Part shown: in pieces, positions 1 to 10,258 of the stretch
How the letters are laid out: the number at the start of each line of letters is the position of its first letter
Position numbering within the stretch: the stretch's first letter is position 1
Source: Symsagittifera roscoffensis
Taxonomy: Eukaryota; Xenacoelomorpha; Acoela; Convolutidae
Direction: 5' to 3'
DNA: 64,000 bases
Assembly (NCBI RefSeq): GCF_963678635.1
Contig: NC_087062.1
Coordinates: forward strand, 20,011,789-20,075,788
The notes under the pieces: model-generated
The model's input: the letters and a program-made list of their open reading frames with translations, nothing else
The model's database searches: none
Told to the model about the DNA's origin: nothing
Position numbers and translations under genes: made by a program

Positions 1-1215
1 ATAAGGTTTTAGATGTCCACCAGGTTGTCCGTTGCTTTTTTCAAAATTAACTGGTATATAGGATGTTCCTTCGTTTAGAGGATGACCTGTGGCGTATGGG
101 TCGATTTTTACTTTACCAGTGGTCATGTCGAATCCTTTTTCATATTCAACTAATATTTCAGAGTATTGTGTTCTGTGAAGTGGATTCCTGTATTTACATG
201 CAAGTTCTGTTTCTTGATATATTTGAAAACGTGTCAATTTATTTTCTATATTGTCTATGTTTCGAAAATCGGAACTTAGTTTGCGTGATGGATGGACTTG
301 TTCATATGGAATTGATTGTATGAAATATTTTTCGTGAAATTTTATCATACGAGCGTGTATTTTTGCTACTTGAAATGTTGTACATGTGTCTTCGGGGAAC
401 CAAACAATTGTTGCTTGTGTTCTCGTTGTAGGGTCGCAATATCCTTGATCATTTTTACAAGGTAGTCGGATTCCTTGATAGATCATTGTATTATCAGATA
501 AATCTCGTGTGAGTTGTATTTTTTCGAGTTGTATTTTCCAATCGAAAAACATTATTTCTTGGTATCCTTTATTTTTTGTGTCTGCTTTGCAGTTTGATGG
601 GTTATTTATACCAATGTGTGGTATCCAGTGTTTATCATGTAGGTCATAGGTTAATCGTCCGTGTGCGCCGTTATACGGGTATTTTTCGTCTAGTCTTATA
701 TGTCCTTGGTGTCTTTCAAGTTGTGATTGATGTACAGAGTCTGAAAAAACTTGAAAATTAACTAATTTTCTTTGGGAGTTTTTATTTTTTGTGATGTTTA
801 GTCTAAGTAATTCATTTTTACAATCGTCGGGATTGAGATGTAAAAGACGTTCTATATTACTTTGGTAGAATGATTCATGGTCAAGTCGGTTTTTGTTTCC
901 GTTCGAGACTTGTGAACAATGTACTTTCTTTTCGGAAAATGTTGCTGTGAATTTATAACCTGTAACTGTTGTTGCTCGGGCTTTTGAATAGAGTGTTGCT
1001 ATTATATCTGTGGTTTCTATAGCTTGTGGTTCTGTTTCACATTGTGATACCTGATTGATTGCATATTTATGTAGTGTTTTTTGTTCATTTTCTTCGCAAT
1101 CGTAATGTGTTACTAATAAATCTTGTGGTCCTGTACGAGGGGAAGGGTTTATATTTTGATTTGAGGTTATTAGAAAAAGGGTTTGGAGAAAAATTAATAA
1201 TTTTAGAATATACAT
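1..1215 (-). CDS. Envelope-like glycoprotein, N-terminal 405 codons (cut by window edge)
   Basis: The ATG is at 1215-1213 and the frame stays open for 405 codons to the window edge; I checked every triplet. It is the homologue of the envelope ORF at 28425. It starts with a hydrophobic, signal-peptide-like stretch and continues as a cysteine-containing ectodomain. The start codon lies inside the last codons of ORF X in another frame, an arrangement shared by both copies. The C-terminal membrane region lies beyond the window. The call as envelope rests on position after pol, signal peptide, cysteines and the C-terminal membrane segments of the other copy. Confidence 0.8.
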   Translation of the reverse strand, partial: MYILKLLIFLQTLFLITSNQNINPSPRTGPQDLLVTHYDCEENEQKTLHKYAINQVSQCETEPQAIETTDIIATLYSKARATTVTGYKFTATFSEKKVHCSQVSNGNKNRLDHESFYQSNIERLLHLNPDDCKNELLRLNITKNKNSQRKLVNFQVFSDSVHQSQLERHQGHIRLDEKYPYNGAHGRLTYDLHDKHWIPHIGINNPSNCKADTKNKGYQEIMFFDWKIQLEKIQLTRDLSDNTMIYQGIRLPCKNDQGYCDPTTRTQATIVWFPEDTCTTFQVAKIHARMIKFHEKYFIQSIPYEQVHPSRKLSSDFRNIDNIENKLTRFQIYQETELACKYRNPLHRTQYSEILVEYEKGFDMTTGKVKIDPYATGHPLNEGTSYIPVNFEKSNGQPGGHLKPY

Positions 1216-2339
1216 GTGTATGATAATCCTGAGTATGGATTATAAAATGTAATGTAACCAATTGTGTTTTTAGTGTATCTGTCGTATTTGTATATTACTT
1301 CAGTAGTTATAAACGGTGGTGGTAGTGATTGAGCTGTTATGTTAGGTGGATTTAATGGGTAGGGATGTTGGGTAATATTATTTAACTTAACTGTGATTTC
1401 AAATTTTAATTGTAAACTGTTTTGTTGGAGTATTTGAATATTGTGATCACGGATATCGTTGTGAATATCTTGGCGATATTGTAATCTATTAAGTGCCCAG
1501 TTATGAAGGCGGTTACTTTCTTGATGTTGTCCAAATAGTGGTGGAGGTGCTGTGAATGTATTCCAATCTAATCTTAAAGGAATATTTATTGATGATTGTT
1601 CTCGATATCTGGCGTCGAGATTATTTGGAAAATTTAAGTTAAAGGGTAGTGGTGAAAATTGACTTATTGATGGTGTTGATGGTAGTGATAATGTTTCTGG
1701 TAGTGATGAGGATGTTGTTGTATCCGTAGAAATATCTATGGGGTCATTGACTAAATTTGGTTCACCTTGTGTGAATGAATTTGTAGTCCAATATGGCAGT
1801 CGTGATGTTAGGTTTGGGGGGTTAAAGGGATTTTCACGTATCTGTTCAGATGTTGGTGTTGAACCTAAGTAGTCTGAAGGTAGACTTGAAGTGCTTCGTT
1901 GTGAAAAAAGTGTAGGAGTTTCTGGTGTGATACCAGTGGTGTTTTCTGGAGTGGTTTGTGTTGGGGATTGAGGTATATCAAAATGAACTCGGGGAGTTTG
2001 AAAATTTCTATTTCGTCGAGGATGTATAATTTGTCTATTTATTTCTGCTGTGTTTTGGTTTTGACTAAGGTTTCGTATTCTACTTAGTTCTTGTGGTAGT
2101 GTTGGGTAAAGATTATATGTTGGTTCACTTAGGGATGCTTGTCGTTGAACTGGTTCTAGTGGTTCAGATAAACGAGCGTGCCTTTCTTCAAAGGTGTATG
2201 GATTGTCTTGAAAAGAAATTCGTGTAGATGTTTGAGGGTTTTGAGTAGTTGAAGGTGGTGTTTGATTATCTTGGGATGATGTCGGTGAAGACTGATTCTG
2301 TGACTGTTGGGTAGCAATTTTTGATGGATTTTTAAATTG
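1203..2339 (-). CDS. ORF X, unknown protein without an ATG codon (partial copy)
   Basis: A 378-codon open frame runs from just after a TAA at 2342-2340 to a TAA at 1205-1203. I read every triplet and found no stop and no in-frame ATG, so its translation must depend on splicing, frameshifting or another unusual start. The N-terminal two thirds are rich in Pro, Ser, Thr and Gln and look disordered. The last 120 or so residues look folded, with tryptophans and aromatic residues. The 3' end overlaps the envelope start. The same frame exists in the full copy (27290-28437). I do not recognise the family. Confidence 0.7.
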   Translation of the reverse strand, partial: QFKNPSKIATQQSQNQSSPTSSQDNQTPPSTTQNPQTSTRISFQDNPYTFEERHARLSEPLEPVQRQASLSEPTYNLYPTLPQELSRIRNLSQNQNTAEINRQIIHPRRNRNFQTPRVHFDIPQSPTQTTPENTTGITPETPTLFSQRSTSSLPSDYLGSTPTSEQIRENPFNPPNLTSRLPYWTTNSFTQGEPNLVNDPIDISTDTTTSSSLPETLSLPSTPSISQFSPLPFNLNFPNNLDARYREQSSINIPLRLDWNTFTAPPPLFGQHQESNRLHNWALNRLQYRQDIHNDIRDHNIQILQQNSLQLKFEITVKLNNITQHPYPLNPPNITAQSLPPPFITTEVIYKYDRYTKNTIGYITFYNPYSGLSYTCIF

Positions 2340-2344
2340 TTACT

Positions 2345-2533
2345 TTAGTGAGAGGGTTTATGTTTATTATAATATTCTTCTAAAAAAAGAATTAGAAAAA
2401 TTGTTGCTAGGGCAAATGTAATGATTGCTTTCTTTATACATTTACATATTGTCAAAATGAGGGATGATAGAAATGTTATGAAAATTACAAACAATAAAAA
2501 AATATCAGTTCTACTGAAAATTGTTCGTATCAT
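2345..2533 (-). CDS. Small hydrophobic ORF 2 (62 aa, one membrane segment)
   Basis: The ATG overlaps the TGA stop of small ORF 1 in an ATGA configuration (2533-2530). The product has a long hydrophobic segment near residues 10-30, a short Cys/Lys-rich loop and a second hydrophobic stretch, then ends in a charged tail. Compared by eye with the full copy (27110-27290), a stretch of about 40 codons carries at least a dozen differences, essentially all synonymous, which argues for a translated, constrained protein. Size and topology resemble viral viroporin-type proteins, but that is only an analogy. Confidence 0.65.
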   Translation of the reverse strand: MIRTIFSRTDIFLLFVIFITFLSSLILTICKCIKKAIITFALATIFLILFLEEYYNKHKPSH

Positions 2534-2760
2534 TTAGACAAGTTGTTAAAATCGTACCTGTGGATATATTCAAGGGTTTTGGAAAGTTGGAGGAATAGTT
2601 CAATTATTGTGTAGAAAATTAAAAAAATGTTACAAAAAATTATTATGATTATTAGAAAAGATTCGATGATATCAAAAAGAAAGATTATAAAGACTTGAAG
2701 TATTGAAAAAAAATGTTTAAAATTGATAAATATTTGAGCGACTGTTTGAGAGAAAAGCAT
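2530..2760 (-). CDS. Small hydrophobic ORF 1 (76 aa, membrane protein)
   Basis: An intact 76-codon ORF between the pol spacer and small ORF 2. Most of residues 10-55 are Ile, Phe and Leu, enough for one or two membrane helices, followed by a polar, partly basic tail. The full copy keeps the same start and a recognisable tail, with one frameshift (26888-27118). Its TGA stop overlaps the next ATG, which suggests coupled translation by termination-reinitiation. No family recognised. Confidence 0.6.
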   Translation of the reverse strand: MLFSQTVAQIFINFKHFFSILQVFIIFLFDIIESFLIIIIIFCNIFLIFYTIIELFLQLSKTLEYIHRYDFNNLSK

Positions 2761-3360
2761 TTAAGAAATGATCTCTTTGTCGAATATTTTTTGCTGTTTG
2801 AGGCGATTTTCTAGTGTGGTCGAATTATTTATTAGTTTTTTGACAAGTGGGTTGAGTTTCGTAAAAAATTGTTGGGGGCAATTTTCATGGTGACTGGGAG
2901 GTCGTCTTTTTCTTTATTTTTGTTTGTCAAATGATCCGGGGTATGGTGAGATTTTTATACTTTAGGCTAATTAAAATCTTCATTTTGTGACTTTAGGCTA
3001 AGTTATCAAATTTGTTTTGGGGGTATTCGTGGTCTGAGTTGGGGAAATATTGTTGATCTTTGGGTTATTAGATAAGGGAGGGGTACGGTATTATGGTGAT
3101 ATTTATTTTAGCTGTCAAGTTGGAGTGGTTTGCTTATTTTTGACCTGGAGGTTGTAAAGTTATAGTTAGAGATGTGCCTGGAGTTCTAGATTATTCGTCT
3201 AATTGATCTTAGTTTGAGTTAGAGAAAGTGGCGGATTGGATGAATCCTATTGGTCTATTTTGAACTAGAATTATTGCGTACTTGTGAGCATGTTATTTTG
3301 AAAAATGGAAATGAAAAATGTTACGGAGGTTTCAAGATTGTGAAGTATAAAATTTTAAAA
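2761..3360. other. Non-coding spacer between pol and small ORFs (partial copy)
   Basis: About 600 bp with no convincing ORF, also present in the full element at 26364-26887. It contains the short repeated motif TTTAGGCTAA (minus-strand reading TTAGCCTAAA). It could hold splice sites or export signals for the downstream ORFs; nothing specific is visible. Confidence 0.5.
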
Positions 3361-4818
3361 TTACTTTTTAAATTCTACTTTCTTTAATATTTTAGATTGG
3401 GGGATGAACATTTTGTAGTTTTTACGTGGTTGATTTCGGAGTCTTGTTGTCTTTCTATGTTCTGATTTGTCTATTTCTTCTTGGGGTATTATTTGTTCTG
3501 TCATTTTTCTATTTTTTCTTTGTTTTGGAGATTCTTTATGGTTTTGTGTATTGTTTTTGGTAGCGATTGGTTTTGTGTTTTGATTTTCGGTGGGGTTATC
3601 ATTTTGTTCTGTGTTTTTCAGATGTGGTTCGTTTTGAATAATTTTTAATCCTGTGAAAGAATATAATTGGGTTAATTCGCGGAGTGCGTATTCTTTTGGG
3701 TAATAAGGTAATAGGTTGTTTCGATGCTGAACGATTTCTTTTTTGTTTGAGTCGATAATTTTATATGTGACATCTGTGGGTTTTGCAATTATTTGATAGG
3801 GTCCTTTTCGGAGGGGTTGTAATTTTTTAGAAATTCCTTTTTGAGTATTAAAATTAGGTATTAAAACAAATGTTCCAATTTTTAAATCGGAAGCTGGTGT
3901 AAAACGTGAATTGATTTGTTCATTTATGTTTTGTCTTTGTAATAACTTTTTCGTTATTTTTTGGTAAATTTCATTGTGTTTCTTATCTCTATTTAAAATC
4001 CATTCGGTGTGTGTACCGGAGGCTAATTTAAGGATTTGTGGGTGATGAAAATGATCTTCATCGTGCGTATGTAATGGTAGGTTATAACAAATTGAGTCTT
4101 TATTTGGTTGACAATAACCTTGTGCGTTTTTATGGGAATTTGCTGTAAACATTATTGGTTTGCGTGGCTTTTGGTTGAAAACCATTTCGTATGGTGACAT
4201 TCCTAAAGTTGTCGTGATTTGTGAATTATATGCTAATGGAAATAATTTTACATCTGCTGACCATTCGGTATATTTGGTATCATTTCCGTTGATGATACAT
4301 CTAAGATATTCTTGTAGTGAACGGTTCATACCTTCGACTAAGCCGTTTGTCCAAGGTGCATGAGATGTACGTGGTTTGTGTTTAATGTTGTATAAATGAC
4401 ATAGTGTTATTATTTCATTATTTATGAATTCTGTACCATTGTCTGTGACTAAAATTTCTGGTAGTCCAAATTTTGCTATCCAGTGTTCATAAAGTGTTGT
4501 GTATGCGTAATAAGCGTTACAATGTGGTACTGGGTTAAGTGCTACATAATGTGTAAATGCGTCAACAATTACCATAATGTAGGAGTTTCCTTCTGATGAG
4601 GGTGAAATTGGTCCTTTAGTATCAAATGAGATACGATGATTAAAGTATAAACTTTGTCCTTTAAAATCTTGTTTTTGTGCTATTTGTTTTTGATTTGGGT
4701 AAGGTTTATTTAACTGACATACTATACAATCATTGCATAGTACTTTTATCCAAATTGGTGCATTTGGGAAGTAAAAATTTTGTATAAAATTTGAATATGT
4801 TTTCTCTGATCCAGAGTT
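3361..4818 (-). CDS. Integrase, C-terminal part of pol (partial copy)
   Basis: An open frame of about 485 codons from the deletion junction near 4816 to a TAA at 3363-3361. It contains the CxxC half of the integrase zinc-binding module, the catalytic D,D-35-E core (D in VTDNGTEF; E in GLVEGMNR, 35 residues apart) and a C-terminal GPY/F motif (RKGPYQII), followed by a basic, Lys/Asn-rich tail. No chromodomain is seen. At the position where the full copy has an in-frame TGA (25563) this copy has a serine codon, and it ends about 20 codons earlier than the full copy. It is truncated at the 5' end, so it cannot encode a complete integrase. Confidence 0.92.
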   Translation of the reverse strand, partial: NSGSEKTYSNFIQNFYFPNAPIWIKVLCNDCIVCQLNKPYPNQKQIAQKQDFKGQSLYFNHRISFDTKGPISPSSEGNSYIMVIVDAFTHYVALNPVPHCNAYYAYTTLYEHWIAKFGLPEILVTDNGTEFINNEIITLCHLYNIKHKPRTSHAPWTNGLVEGMNRSLQEYLRCIINGNDTKYTEWSADVKLFPLAYNSQITTTLGMSPYEMVFNQKPRKPIMFTANSHKNAQGYCQPNKDSICYNLPLHTHDEDHFHHPQILKLASGTHTEWILNRDKKHNEIYQKITKKLLQRQNINEQINSRFTPASDLKIGTFVLIPNFNTQKGISKKLQPLRKGPYQIIAKPTDVTYKIIDSNKKEIVQHRNNLLPYYPKEYALRELTQLYSFTGLKIIQNEPHLKNTEQNDNPTENQNTKPIATKNNTQNHKESPKQRKNRKMTEQIIPQEEIDKSEHRKTTRLRNQPRKNYKMFIPQSKILKKVEFKK

Positions 4819-4834
4819 CTAGTTATATGTTTTA

Positions 4835-4846
4835 GATCAGGTTCCA
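4835..4846 (-). repeat. 12-bp remnant of the LTR outer terminus
   Basis: On the minus strand the bases TGGAACCTGATC match the first 12 bases of the LTRs at 15963 and 34457. This marks the original outer edge of the reverse copy and shows that its truncation is an internal deletion, not a broken insertion. Confidence 0.7.
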
Positions 4847-7640
4847 CCGTTATTAATTGAGCTTGTCTCTGATTATGAACAAAACTGTTGTCTAAAAATT
4901 ACCAAAAAAAATTGTTTGTGTTCAAAAAAATATATCGATAAATTAAGCATTTGACATATAAGAAACGCAAGTTTACCCACGGGATAGCCTAAAACTATGT
5001 TAGATATTAGTCTGTGCTACTCAGTTGTTGCAACTACTCCCTGCAACACAAATCCACTTCTTCATCCCTAAAATATCGGCCCTTCTGAACTTTGAAAGGA
5101 GAGTTCTGATGGGACTCCACTGGAATTTTTACATCATAACATTTATACCCAAAGTTTTAGATAGTATGCCGTTTTTAGGAGCTCCAATTAAACTTTTTTA
5201 TTTTCAACGCTAAAAAATGTAGCTCGAATTAAATAACTGAAATTTCATTGCAATTTTATCCTTCCAGAAAATTTGTCGGTTCAATATTGGCATGATAATA
5301 AAAACAATAGATCCTCTCCAAAAAGTTGCGAGACACCCTCTGATATTTTTAACCCTCTGATATAGGGTTAGAGCTGGCTTGGGAGATGTTACATGAAGGT
5401 TTTTCTGTATGATTTTTACTGGAAGTATTTAGGCTGTTTTTTAGCTTATCAAATGTCGTCATTAATTCTGTTTGCTTGATTAATTTTTATTTGTTTGTAG
5501 ACGTTCTTTGATATTGATAAACTTTGACAAATTTTGTTAGAAATTTTAAAATTCGTTCTCAGACTTTTTTCCCCTTTTCAACCAGAAAGTTTTTTCGTTT
5601 TTTAATAAATTTTTGTTTAGATATTTTAATCAAAATTTTTTTAGTGCCTGCTGTTTGTTGTACATTGTTTGCGAGAATTGAAGTTTTCTTTATTATATTT
5701 TTCAATCAGTTTTTTTGTCACTTGATTTATACTTCGCTTGATTTATACTTCGTGCTATGCAAGAGGCTTGGTAGTAGGAGGCTCTGAGTGCTATCAGATC
5801 ACAAGTTACCTTTAAAATTTTTCAAACATATTTTGCTCGTTATTTTAAGAAATTTTTTATTTCAAAATCACTAACCTAATTTGATTGCGCTATTTGTTTC
5901 TAGTTCTTTTATCGTTTTTCTCTCGGTTTGTATAGTGTTTTTCTAAATTTGCAATTCAAAAGTAAGCAACTTAATGTAATTTAGGTGTTTTTTATCCTAC
6001 TACAACTTTCTGATAGCGAAAAAAAAAGATGAAGACGATTAATTTTTAGTCAGTTTTTTTTTGATAATTTGGTTGTCGAAGTTTGTTTGGACTTACTTCG
6101 GTGCAAATATTTCTCCTATTTTTTCGTGATGTCTGAGAAAATTTGTTGCTAATTGATTCAAATTAATGGCAAGGGAAATTTCTGTCAAAAAATTAAAAAT
6201 TTTCTCTGCATTTTCTGCGTTTGAGAAATCTAAAGTTTGCTTTTTATTGACCTTTTATCCCAAATTTGTCTGCATAGTTACCGCTTGCTAATTTTACAAG
6301 CTAGTTCAAAGCTGGTTGTTTGTGTTCCGCCAAAAATTTTCTTCAAATTGAGTTTCATTTTGAGGCATACATATGAAAAAATTGGGTGTTATTTTTTGGC
6401 GTGTTTTCATTTGTTTTCGATATGGTGGCTTTCAGTATCGCAATTGGTGCGAAATTCAGCTTAGCTTCTGCGTTGTAATTCTATTTTACAAGTCAACTAG
6501 TTCTTCCTGATAATTTTTTTTTGAACAATCCGCTTGCGTTCAAGATTCGTTCCGGTTATGTTATATGTTCTTGATTTGATACATTTCTCTAAATTTGTTT
6601 TAAAAATTAATTCTACTATTTTCTGTTTGAAATAGATTTTTTTTTCAAGTATTGAGTTGGTGATAAGTTTTTCATTTTGTTTTTATATCTTTCATAACTT
6701 TGATGAGTTAATTGATATGTTTTTTGAGGTAAATATATTGGGTTTGCTTATCGGCCTAAGTCTTGTCGGCTTAGTTAGCCAAACTAGACTTGTTTTATTG
6801 GCTTTTCACGGAAACGAGGTTGCGAGCGTAGTGTTATATGCTCTGACAGTTTTGGTTTCTAACTTGAGTCTCACATTGCAGTGAACAGTATTTCGCAAAA
6901 TTGATAGAACTAAAAACTATGAGGATATGAAGGATAATCTAATACGTTTTGAATATACGAGTCCACAGTTTTGCGCAGTGGCTTTGAAATAAATTTTTTA
7001 AGGGTCAAGCATTTAATTTTTGCCTAAAACGCATAATCAATACAGTCTCTATAATTGAAAAATATTTTTTGATACAAGTCAGAAATTTAAATAAAATCTC
7101 ATTGATAAAATTTTTTGCATACTTGAAAACTGTACGACACTCGTTTTTTCCATTACACAAAAATTAAGTTTCTTTTTAAAGTTTTACTTTATATTTTGGA
7201 GCAGAGAGCTTTGACATGGAAGCTGAGATTAGCTATCTAAACTGAAGTAATAGTTTTCACATTAAATAACTTGTAAAAACATGAATTTTTTATATATGTC
7301 TAGAAAGCTTTTACTTCAAAAAAATCAGTGATTTACAATTTGAGCTGTTTTATTGACAAATTGAAGCATATAAAAACCACTAAATAATAAATTTGGTTTC
7401 TGTGAAAACATTCATAGCCAATTAGAGTTCTTTTGTGTAAAAATTGAATTTCAGCCAAATTTTTACAGAAATGTAAAAGTTTTGCATTCATTTCTTTCGA
7501 AAAAAGTTTGTTTGAACATAGGAAGGATTTTGCGACTAAAAAAAAACAAAGTTTCTTCCCGATTTTGTTCTGTTTTAATTTCTATTAAAGGCATGTAAAA
7601 AAGGCTTTTCATACAATTGGTAATCATTTTTTCAATGGAC
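4847..7640. other. AT-rich non-coding DNA, no feature recognised
   Basis: I see only short spurious frames, homopolymer runs and no recognisable exon, RNA gene or transposon motif. It may be intron or 5' flank of the FN3 gene, or old unrecognised repeats. Confidence 0.5.
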
Positions 7641-8600
7641 GTCATGCATGGATTTGTATGATAAGCATTTTCGGTTTTGCACGGTCAACCCGGGTATCTA
7701 CTCCTTGAGGTCAATTGTGTGTGTTTGGCCATTTCCCGCTTGCATTGCACCCCGTCTCTGTGCGCATAACCGTATCCACAGGTTGGGCGTTTGTGTCCAT
7801 CGTTTGAAGTGCAGCCTTTCATATGGATGCTAGTCCATTGTTTTTCTTAATGTTCTTTCAGAAAGTTTGCAGGTTTTGGGTCCTTTGCATCGCTGATGGT
7901 GTATTTTTGCACTTTGTTGTGTTTTGGAAACAAATTTGCAGTTTCCGCAAGTTAAGCTGACTCTGGCTCTGGTAACTTTTCCTTAAGTTGAGGTTTCGTT
8001 GGTTGAGTTGTTTGGGTGTTGACGTTAGTGTCGGTTGGCGTCGCTTGTGGTCGGGTTCTTGTCCGCATCTTGATGATAGGTGTTCGATCAGGCTCGTTTC
8101 GTTCATCAATGGTTTCCCGCACCATGCCATGTACTCCATTCATGAGAGGGTATTGTAGGAAAGCCGCATACCCGACATTCATCTTCTGTGTGGCTTTATT
8201 GTTAGCGTTCGTGGTGTCGGGAGCAGCGAAAAACGTTGCAGTACCGGCTCATGTGCATTCTCACACCGACAGGGTTTTTTAGATCTCGCTTTTAGTTCAG
8301 ACAATGTCTGTCGAAATCTTCCTGTGACGGGGTGGTGGGGAGCACGGTGTGGATTCTCTTCTTGTGTCCATTGTGTTATGTCACACTCTCGAACTGTTGT
8401 CTGTATTCGCAGTGGGTGCATCCGCCCTTGGTGTTAGCATCTTTTGAGAGTTGTTGTCGGGCACGTTTCCAGGTTTTCGGGTTCTGTGCCTGGAGTGGCC
8501 TGTTCTTGTCGCTAATGTCCGGCATGGCTCTTATGACTTCTTGGTAACGGTTCATTATGTTTTTTTTCTGCCTCGTCGTGTTTTTGGTTCTTGTCTGTTA
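7640..8600 (-). other. GC-richer patch with overlapping minus-strand frames, unidentified
   Basis: Base composition is clearly less AT-rich than the flanks. On the minus strand an 80-codon frame (8421-8179) ends in a TGA that overlaps the ATG of a 76-codon frame (8182-7952). The products are Arg/Pro/Thr-rich and not recognised. Because a LINE-like C-terminal fragment lies directly upstream (8600-8760), this is most likely the 3' part of an old retroelement. The edge at 7640 carries the phrase CAACCCGGG that also ends the repeat at 51073-51359. Confidence 0.35.
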
Positions 8601-8760
8601 TTAACTAAAACAAAAATGAAATGGAAGGAGCTCTATCAGGCATCATCCGTGCGAATGGGCCCATGAGTCCTGCTCTTCTTGTTTTGAAGGTTGACAGGAT
8701 ATCGGAGACTCCAAACTCTTCCAGTAGATCTCGTTGTCTTACATGAAATGTTAAGTTCTC
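8600..8760 (-). pseudogene. Possible LINE reverse transcriptase C-terminal fragment
   Basis: One minus-strand frame reads LLEEFGVSDILSTF followed by KTRRAGLMGPFARM. This resembles the 'RRLRWLGHVxRM' region that follows the RT domain in many non-LTR retrotransposon proteins. It is short and surrounded by stops, so it is a relic at best. Confidence 0.4.
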
Positions 8761-8893
8761 CATTAACTTCAGGCACCCTTACCAGGATCTCCTCAGTAGT
8801 TCTGCTTGTGGGCGCATGATCGTTTTTGCCTCAGTACTGAATGAACCAACTACTTAACCTCGCAAATAATCTTTTTAAATTGCATTTGGCTAG

Positions 8894-8969
8894 TTAATTG
8901 GTACTGAAAAAACATTTATCAGTATTTTTTGTTAATTGGTACTGAAAAAACATTTATCAGTATTTTTTG
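8894..8969. repeat. Tandem duplication, 38 bp x 2
   Basis: Two identical 38-bp units start at 8894 and 8932. Each contains an inverted pair TACTGA/TCAGTA around an A-rich loop. Perfect identity suggests a recent duplication. Confidence 0.9.
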
Positions 8970-9239
8970 TTTTTTGATTTGTTTTAATGTAAATATCTTT
9001 ATTTTTGATTTCTCCCCTTTTTTGACCCTTTAGGAGCTACATTTGTTCCTTGACCTTTGTGTTAATTTGGTAGTTTTGGGCTAAAGTTTTTGAACGACGG
9101 CATGTTTTTAGTCGAAAGCGTATGTATTACTTAAAACTTCTGTGATTTATGGCGCAATAGTTTTTGTGCGTCAAAGATGGACGTTTGTAAAACAAAATAG
9201 ACAAAAACAAATATCCGTTAGCAACTTATTCTATCAAGA

Positions 9240-9360
9240 TAGCAAACAAATTTAAAGGATCCTCAACAAAGTATAAGGATACCAAACAAGGTATAAAGAT
9301 ACCAAACAAAGTAGTCAAAAGTAAGCAATTTTTTCTATAAAGATACCAAACTCATTATAG
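9240..9360. repeat. Degenerate short tandem repeat (GATACCAAACAAAGTATAAA-like)
   Basis: The phrase GATACCAAAC recurs at irregular spacing of about 20-50 bp with AAGTATAA between copies. It is a decayed minisatellite with no obvious function. Confidence 0.6.
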
Positions 9361-10258
9361 TAAACACGACTTAATTCATAGAATTTTGTTTTGGAGCTTT
9401 ATGGGCTAGATATTCCTCGGCCAAATTAGGCTAAACTGAACCGATTCTTTCATATCGTGATCAACTTAACTCAAAATGGAGTTCAAAGTTTGTCCTTCCA
9501 AGAATTGAAAAATGAGGAAAAAGCTGCAACTTGTTTTGATTTTCGATAAGAGGGGTTTAAATTTGAATTAGATACAAATTAGAGAACATTAATGAACTAA
9601 CAAACTGCATCAGGGTTACTGTACGGGCAGTACAGCCCAACTGCCAGTAACCCGAGGAAAACCTAGGTAAATAAGTCAAGGCAAAAACAGAGTTAGTAGA
9701 GTTGAACCCTTGGGTACCACATATAATCATCCTATTAGCATGTCAACAAGCAATCGATTGTCATTCAGGTATTTTTTTCCAAGTTTGACGAAAAATCTTT
9801 CCTTTGATTGTTAGAATATTTGTTAAGGTTGAGGGGTAACAAATCGTTTGACAACAAAAAATTGAAACATTTAAGAGTTCTGTAAGACACGGAATTTTGA
9901 GCTACTTCTGTTTTTCTTGAAGGTAGTGCCAAACATCCTAAGCTACCCCTGCGCGTGAGTCTACCCATGTTTTTTGATTGAAGATTTAAAAAGTTTAAGG
10001 GAGACACTTCTAAAAACTGAAACTTTGCCTCAGAAGTAAATTGGCTGATGAACATTTCATACACATTTTGCAGCTCATATTTTGAAAAACACTCCGACAC
10101 ATGATCATACTTACAAAAAAAATGGTTCTTATAATTTTTTTATAATCTGTGTCAAGAACATTTTATCAAGATTTGTTTTCGAAGTACATCCGGACGCTAT
10201 CAAATTATAGGAAATTATCGGAATCACGTATGCCATGTAAAACTTAACTAATGACTGC

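Larger units (their letters stand above)
1..4846 (-). mobile_element. Truncated reverse copy of the large env-bearing Ty3/Gypsy-like element
   Basis: On the minus strand this stretch reproduces the integrase-to-envelope part of the full element at 15963-35113, corresponding roughly to its 24840-29640. The order is the same: integrase, non-coding spacer, two small hydrophobic ORFs, ORF X, then the envelope start. The window edge cuts the envelope. At the other end the match stops at about 4816, inside the integrase zinc-binding region. After a 17-bp filler come 12 bases identical to the outer end of the LTR (4835-4846), so LTR body, leader, gag, protease and RT have been lost by internal deletion. 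All coding segments present are open, unlike the full-length copy. Confidence 0.93.

Noticed and set aside
63-323. 86-codon plus-strand frame at the left edge
   Set aside because: It lies antisense to the intact envelope frame of the reverse retroelement copy and has no own support.
9610-9655. GGGTTACTG...CAGTAACCC hairpin as an attachment or termination site
   Set aside because: Single short inverted repeat with no relation to any boundary.
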